Shown piece after piece: positions 59,770 to 64,000 of a stretch of DNA of 64,000 nt. Position 1 is the first letter of the stretch; each line of letters opens with the position of its first letter. The translations under genes and the position numbers were made by a program. Source of the stretch: JAFDVL01 sp964631865 (GTDB lineage Bacteria; Acidobacteriota; Blastocatellia; RBC074); assembly GCA_964631865.1 (NCBI GenBank), contig CAZWAK010000010.1, forward strand, positions 1-64,000, written 5' to 3'. The notes beneath the pieces were generated by a model. It worked only from the letters and a program-made list of their open reading frames with translations. It did no database searches and was not told where the DNA came from.

Positions 59770-60167
59770 ATAAGGTCTTTGCCGACACTTATTATTATTT
59801 GGCATTGCTCGTTGAGAATGACGCAATGCATGAGTTGGCAATAGAACTGACCAGCCAATTACAAGGCCAGATTGTTACAACCGGATGGGTCTTATTGGAG
59901 TTTGCCAATGCCGTCAGCAAATCACGACACCGCCATTATTTCCCCAGCCTTTTGGATGACCTCAAGCAAAATCCGCAGATAACGATCCTCCCGGCAGATG
60001 AAGCATCATTCGAGGATGGGACAGCACTCTATCGCAACCGTCCTGACAAGGATTGGTCTTTAACGGATTGCATCTCGTTTCTGGTGATGGAACGCGAAGG
60101 CGTCACCGAAGCCTTGACCGGGGATCATCATTTTGAGCAGGCTGGCTTTACGATTCTCTTCAAATAA
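59766..60167 (+). CDS. PIN-domain toxin, VapC-like (pair 3)
   Basis: 133-residue PIN ribonuclease. Acidic residues: Asp in VFADTYYYLALL (residue 7), Glu in VLLEFANAV, Asp in SLTDCISFLV and LTGDHHF. C-terminal layout (…VTEALTGDHHFEQAGFTILF) resembles the toxin of pair 1 (…ITEILTHDHHFTQEGFTILL), suggesting common ancestry for the toxins even though the antitoxin N-termini differ. Complete, probably functional. Confidence 0.86.
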   Translation: MNKVFADTYYYLALLVENDAMHELAIELTSQLQGQIVTTGWVLLEFANAVSKSRHRHYFPSLLDDLKQNPQITILPADEASFEDGTALYRNRPDKDWSLTDCISFLVMEREGVTEALTGDHHFEQAGFTILFK

Positions 60168-60237
60168 TGGGTTTCTCTCTCGGCTTCCCTGATGAAAGTT
60201 CTTACAGCGGTTTTCAGATGCATGCGCCCGCTAACTT

Positions 60238-60362
60238 GTTTTCACTGCAGAGGCGCAGATGCCGCACAGAGATGCACAGAGAAGAAAGAGCGAAAAGAAC
60301 ATTTCCTTCCGCCTCTCTCTGCGTGACCTTTGCGGCATCTCTGCGTCTCTGCGGTGAAAAAG
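60238..60362. repeat. Second palindromic repeat family (GCAGAG arms)
   Basis: Left arm from 60238 (TTTTCACTGCAGAGGCGCAG, then ATGCCGCACAGAGATGC), right arm 60311-60362 (…TGCGGCATCTCTGCGTCTCT, GCGGTGAAAA). The arms are complementary over most of about 45 bases, enclosing about 20. Architecture is like the CACGAAT family (short iterated unit, inverted arms) but the sequence is unrelated. Confidence 0.8.
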
Positions 60363-60374
60363 CAGTCGCACGCA

Positions 60375-61181
60375 GCGGAAGATTATCCCGAACAATTTGC
60401 GCGTTGGTTGTTTGATGTGCGCGGGCCCGTCAAAGTCGAAAAGACCGAATTGAGCCGCGAACCCGTGCGTGCTGATGCCGTGATCTTTTCGAGCGACAAC
60501 GACGAGACTTTGCACAGCGAATTTCAGACGACGCTGAAGAGCGATGTGCCGTTGCCGTTGCGCTTTCTGGATTATTACGTCGGGTTGAAACGCAAGAACC
60601 CCGCGCGGCGTGTGCGGCAGGTGTTGGTGCTTTTGAAACCGACGGAGGAGGAAATTCCCGATCATTACGAAGATGAGCGGACGTGGCACGGCTATGAGGT
60701 GGTGAAAATGTGGGAACAAGACCCGGCAGTATTCTTGCAACACGAAGGATTGTTACCGTTGGCGACGTTATGCCGGACGGAATCGGGCGAGCAACTGCTG
60801 CGCGAGGTCGCGGTGGAAATTGAAAAGATTCCCGTGCGAGAACGGCGGGCGGAAGCGTTGAATGGAGCGCGCATGTTGGCGGGCTTGCGCTATAATCGGA
60901 AATTGATTAGCAGCATTTTGAAGGAGAGCGATATGTTGGAAGAATCCGTAATTTATCAAGACATTTTGCGTAAGGGCGAGCGGAAAGGTTTGCGACAAGG
61001 CGAGAGCAAGTTTGCCTTGCTTGTGCTCGAAGAACGGTTCGGCAAGCTGGCCCCGAAACTTCGCAAGCAGATTGAGCATTTGCCTGCGCCCCAACTGGAA
61101 GCGCTCGGCAAGGCGTTGGTGTATTTCAAGGAACCTGAAGAATTGACCGCCTGGCTCCAAAAGAATACGGTAGTCAATTGA
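60375..61181 (+). pseudogene. Rpn-family/DUF4351 nuclease, start replaced by a repeat
   Basis: 269 codons from AEDYPEQFARWLFDVRGP to the end. The PD-(D/E)XK core is REPVRADAVIFSSDNDETLH then SEFQ, with LRFLDYYVGLKRKNPARRVR; the C-terminal part (RKGLRQGESKFALLVLEERF, LEALGKALVYFKEPEELTAW) is the DUF4351-type helical tail. Compared with the fragment at 59217, about 26 N-terminal residues are missing and the frame runs into the GCAGAG repeat, with TTG 60330 as the only upstream start. It may still be translated from there, but a relic is more likely. Rpn proteins promote RecA-independent recombination in E. coli. Confidence 0.65.
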
Positions 61182-61201
61182 CACGTTCAACAGGCGATCA
61201 A

Positions 61202-61606
61202 GTCGTGTTGCAGGCTGGGGAGTTGAGGCGTGGCGGCGAAGTGTTTGTGTTGGATATGGGCGAACCGGTCAAGATTGTAGACATTGCGCGCGATCTGATT
61301 ACGTTGTCGGGCTTGGAAATTGGGAAGGACATTGACATCGCCTTCACGGGGATTCGACCGGGCGAAAAACTCTTCGAGGAAATCTTTACGCCCAACGAAG
61401 AGTACGAACGCACGCGCCACGAAAAGATTTTTATTGCCAGCAATGCCAGCACGCTCGTGCCAGCCAATTTAAATTCAGCCATTCAAGACTTCACCGAAGC
61501 CGTCCAAATAGATGACGCTGACGCCATCATTGCGCATCTGCAACGCTTGATCCCGGAATTTCAACGAACGAAAGTGGAATTGGCGGCGGTGAATTCGGCG
61601 TCGTAA
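61202..61606 (+). pseudogene. Duplicated 3' end of the WbpM/PglF-like gene
   Basis: 134 codons matching residues from VLQAGELGRGGEVFVLDMGE to the stop of the gene at 57120-59021, with scattered substitutions. Over the middle (about 61375-61455, ACGCCCAACGAAGAGTACGA and flanks) the DNA is identical to the parent. The Rossmann domain and active site are absent. The frame is open from 61178 but no ribosome-binding site is seen. Probably a non-functional duplicate. Confidence 0.85.
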
Positions 61607-61614
61607 TTCTTTTA

Positions 61615-61880
61615 GCCACGAATTCCACGAATTATCACGAATGGATTTGGGGCTGGAAAGAGTAATCTAACAGCCAAAACCTGCAATCCAAAATTGAGAG
61701 AATTCGTGAACATTCGTGGAATTCGTGGCAACATTGAAACGAATTATCACGAATGGATTTGGGGCTGGAAAGAGTAATCTAACAGCCAAAACCTGCAATC
61801 CAAAATTGAGAGAATTCGTGATAATTCGTGGAATTCGTGGCAACATTGAAACGAATTATCACGAATGGATTTGGGGTTGC
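61615..61880. repeat. CACGAAT elements R1-R3, 112-bp tandem repeat
   Basis: R1 is complete (61615-61732). R2 (61740-61843) and partial R3 (from 61851) lack the outermost left unit. Positions 61631, 61743 and 61855 start the same string ATTATCACGAATGGATTTGG, so the period is exactly 112. R1 starts eight bases after the pseudogene stop. The rest of this gap (61881-62017) has only a weak promoter candidate (TTGGAC 61960-61965, TATTGT 61984-61989). Confidence 0.88.
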
Positions 61881-62017
61881 GAGCCATCCTCCAAAATCTA
61901 CAAATCTGCTTTCGTTTGAGCCTGCCTTAGCCTCCTTCGGTTTTGCTTCTGATGGCCGGTTGGACAAGCTCGTTTTGATTCGGTATTGTCTTGCTGAACT
62001 TGCAGCAGGAGCAGCCG

Positions 62018-63601
62018 ATGAAAGAGCGATTCTTCAATACCGCCGGGCCGTGCAAACCAGACCTTCATTACCTCATTCCACCGCTGGAGCGCATGAACCA
62101 GGACGAAGTCTTGGTGATGCTGGCGCAGCAAAAGTATTTCATCCTCTATGCCCCACGCCAGACGGGGAAAACGTCTTGTTTATTGGCTTTGCGCGATGAA
62201 CTCAATCGGCGGGGCGAATATGCCTGCGTTTACGCCAACGTCGAAATGGCCCAATCCGCGCGCGAAAATGTGGGCGAAGCGATGCGCGCCATTTTAGGCG
62301 AAATCGCCAGCCGTGCGCGCGCCACCCTCGGCGATACCTTCCCGAAAGAAAACTTCATTCGTATCAGCGAGCAAAATCCAGCGCATTTGGCCTTGAATAC
62401 ATTGTTGGCCGAATGGGCGGAACATTCCGCGAAACCGCTGGTCTTGTTGTTGGACGAAGTGGACGCGCTGATTGGCGATACATTGATTTCGCTGTTGCGG
62501 CAATTGCGCGGCGGTTATGATCGTCGCCCGCAGCAATTTCCCAGCAGCATTATTTTGTGCGGTGTGCGCGACGTGCGCGATTACCGCATTCATTCGTCCG
62601 CGACCAAAGAAGTCGTGACCGGCGGCAGCGCGTTCAATATCAAATCGAAATCGTTGCGACTGGGCAATTTTACGGCAGACGAAATTCATCGTTTGTATGA
62701 ACTGCATACACAGGCAACGGGGCAGGTCTTTGCACCCGATGTGTTCCCGCTGGTGTGGGAATTGACTGAGGGGCAACCCTGGCTGGTGAATGCGTTGGCA
62801 TACGAGGCCTGTTTTGAGATGAAGGAAAACCGGGATCGCACCAAGCCGATTACCGTTGAGGTGATGCAAGAGGCGAAAGAGCGGTTGATTCTGCGCCGCG
62901 ATACGCATCTCGATCAATTGGCCGATAAGTTGCAGGAAGAGCGCGTGCGCCGCGTGATTGCGCCGTTGCTGGCGGGGGAAGACGAAAGCCAACAAATTCC
63001 CGAACCCGATGTGATGTATGTGCGCGATTTGGGACTGGTGACGACTGAGGGACAACTGCGCATTGCCAATCGCATTTATCAGGAAGTCATCCCGCGCGAA
63101 TTGACCTTCAGCGCGCAATTGACGATCAATCAACAACCGGAATGGTACATCACATCGGAAGGCAAAATTGATGTGCCGAAGTTGTTGGCGGCCTTCCAAC
63201 AATTCTTCCGCGAACATTCCGAACATTGGGTCGAACGATTTGAGTACAAAGAAGCCGGACCGCAATTGCTCCTCCAAGCGTTCCTGCAACGCATCGTGAA
63301 CGGCGGTGGGCGCATTGAACGCGAATATGGATTGGGGCGCAAACGAACGGATTTGTTGTTGCTGTGGCCGTATGTGAGCGGTGTGCAGCGCGCGGTGATC
63401 GAATTGAAAATCTTGCGACAACAACCCGAAGAAACCATTGCCAAAGGCTTGGAACAAACCTGGGGCTATGCGGATCGTTGCGGCGCGGACGAAGCGCATT
63501 TTGTGCTCTTCGATATTGCTTCGGGGCGTTCGTGGGAAGAGCGCATTTATCATCGCACCGCCACCTATCAAGGGCGGACAATTGAGGTTTGGGGAATGTG
63601 A
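62018..63601 (+). CDS. AAA-like ATPase with C-terminal PD-(D/E)XK nuclease-like domain
   Basis: 527 residues. The start RFFNTAGPCKPDLHYLIPPL is typical of AAA-like (AAA_35/AAA_14-type) proteins of large genomes. Walker A is APRQTGKTS (45-53), Walker B LVLLLDEVDAL near 143, and a sensor-like CGVRDVRDY near 188. Residues about 425-500 contain ERE, RTDLLLL and AVIELK, that is D and E-x-K of a PD-(D/E)XK domain. Shine-Dalgarno AGGAG precedes ATG. Biological role unknown; a mobile-element or defence role is possible. Bracketed by repeats R and S. Confidence 0.75.
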   Translation: MKERFFNTAGPCKPDLHYLIPPLERMNQDEVLVMLAQQKYFILYAPRQTGKTSCLLALRDELNRRGEYACVYANVEMAQSARENVGEAMRAILGEIASRARATLGDTFPKENFIRISEQNPAHLALNTLLAEWAEHSAKPLVLLLDEVDALIGDTLISLLRQLRGGYDRRPQQFPSSIILCGVRDVRDYRIHSSATKEVVTGGSAFNIKSKSLRLGNFTADEIHRLYELHTQATGQVFAPDVFPLVWELTEGQPWLVNALAYEACFEMKENRDRTKPITVEVMQEAKERLILRRDTHLDQLADKLQEERVRRVIAPLLAGEDESQQIPEPDVMYVRDLGLVTTEGQLRIANRIYQEVIPRELTFSAQLTINQQPEWYITSEGKIDVPKLLAAFQQFFREHSEHWVERFEYKEAGPQLLLQAFLQRIVNGGGRIEREYGLGRKRTDLLLLWPYVSGVQRAVIELKILRQQPEETIAKGLEQTWGYADRCGADEAHFVLFDIASGRSWEERIYHRTATYQGRTIEVWGM

Positions 63602-63608
63602 GAATGTA

Positions 63609-63727
63609 GCCACGAATTCCACGAATTTTCACGAATTCTCTCGAGTTAGGACTTCAGGTTTTGGGTTTTGGATTATGGCTTCCAACCCAAAGTGAATTCG
63701 TGAAAATTCGTGAAATTCGTGGCAAAA
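63609..63727. repeat. CACGAAT element S
   Basis: Left arm from 63609 (GCCACGAATTCCACGAATTT), seven bases after the previous stop; right arm 63693-63727 ends three bases before the next ATG. Its core contains 7-nt-phased text (AGGTTTT/GGGTTTT/GGATTAT, about 63656-63676). Confidence 0.85.
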
Positions 63728-63730
63728 TCT

Positions 63731-64000
63731 ATGGTCAAAACAAATGTTGTCATAATCGGCGGAGGCGTCGTTGGCTTAGCGGCGGCAGCGGAAATCTCGC
63801 GGCACTACGACGATGTCTTTGTGCTCGAAGCTGCGCCGCGTCTGGGGCTGGGGGCTTCGACGCGCAATAGCGGCGTGATTCACGCTGGACTGTATTACGC
63901 GCCCGGTTCGCTGAAGGCGATTCATTGTGTGCGGGGCGCGCGGATGCTCTACGAGTTTTGCGCCGAGCATCGTGTGCCGTACAACCGCATCGGCAAATTT
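63731..64000 (+). CDS. lhgO: L-2-hydroxyglutarate oxidase/dehydrogenase-like FAD protein, partial
   Basis: First 90 codons of an FAD-dependent oxidoreductase that oxidises L-2-hydroxyglutarate to 2-oxoglutarate. FAD motif VVIIGGGVVGLAAAAEISRH near the N-terminus, then GASTRNSGVIHAGLYYAPGS and LKAIHCVRGARMLYEFC, a close match to the LhgO/L2HGDH family. Runs off the window. The ATG lies three bases after a repeat arm and lacks a Shine-Dalgarno. Confidence 0.88.
   Translation, partial: MVKTNVVIIGGGVVGLAAAAEISRHYDDVFVLEAAPRLGLGASTRNSGVIHAGLYYAPGSLKAIHCVRGARMLYEFCAEHRVPYNRIGKF

Noticed and set aside
62294..63622. 442-residue open frame opposite the AAA/nuclease gene
   Set aside because: Composition of an antisense shadow (His, Gln, Arg rich); the plus strand has Walker motifs and a Shine-Dalgarno.
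1..64000. rRNA, tRNA, tmRNA or RNase P RNA genes
   Set aside because: No cloverleaf-like or conserved RNA segment was recognised in the intergenic regions by eye; a covariance search could still find one.

Overview
The window reads as a chromosomal segment of a diderm (outer-membrane) bacterium. It carries a Wza-type outer-membrane polysaccharide exporter, a Wzc-type tyrosine autokinase and a large surface-glycan locus. The mix of housekeeping families (DUF4126, DUF2157 plus GDYXXLXY, SYLF, S1/P1-like nuclease, GxxExxY, DUF433/DUF5615) would fit an Acidobacteriota (Blastocatellia-like) genome. That assignment is an inference from gene content, not from a marker gene. No rRNA or tRNA gene was recognised.

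Layout. Positions 1-24 kb are ordinary, fairly G+C-rich chromosome with genes on both strands: the 5' part of dnaK (with a sigma70-like promoter overlapped by a HAIR-like inverted repeat), an AI-2E-family permease, a CDP-alcohol phosphatidyltransferase, a metallophosphoesterase, small membrane proteins, an esterase next to a GntR regulator, a DUF2157/GDYXXLXY/acyltransferase operon, an AAA ATPase paired with a DUF4276-like TOPRIM protein that is interrupted by an in-frame amber codon, two SYLF proteins, a ClC channel, an S1/P1-like nuclease and a TPR protein. From 24.5 kb on every gene lies on the + strand. First come wza- and wzc-like genes and a sugar aminotransferase, then a 28-35 kb accessory zone of short cassettes (GxxExxY protein, an orphan family with three decayed copies, two VapBC pairs, one DUF433/DUF5615 pair). 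The glycan locus proper runs from 35.4 to 59 kb. A second accessory zone (59-62 kb) holds a third VapBC pair, two damaged Rpn-like nuclease genes and a partial duplicate of the capD-like gene. It is followed by an AAA/PD-(D/E)XK protein and the start of an L-2-hydroxyglutarate oxidase gene.

How the glycan genes fit together. PseB, PseC, an N-acetyltransferase, PseG, PseI and an SpsF-like cytidylyltransferase (fused to a class III aminotransferase) form a CMP-pseudaminic-acid-type pathway. An N-acetyl-sugar amidotransferase with HisH and HisF paralogues would add an acetamidino group, and a formyltransferase suggests N-formylation. Downstream are a flippase, a Wzy-like polymerase, two glycosyltransferase candidates, an aminotransferase plus acetyltransferase plus PglC-like initiating transferase and a WbpM/PglF-like dehydratase (a plausible UDP-bacillosamine-type primer route), and Gmd/Fcl for GDP-L-fucose. 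The 46-54 kb part is visibly more A+T-rich than the flanks, suggesting transfer.

Repeats. The most unusual property is a dispersed family of palindromic elements, mostly 115-145 bp, whose arms are about 30 bp of iterated CACGAAT / ATTCGTG. Roughly 18 complete or partial copies occur between 27.98 and 63.73 kb and none was noticed before 27.9 kb. They abut stop and start codons, supply a stop codon to one gene, occur in tandem arrays that have copied pieces of neighbouring genes, and enclose the toxin-antitoxin and orphan genes like cassettes. A second palindromic family (GCAGAG arms) and heptanucleotide tandem repeats are also present.
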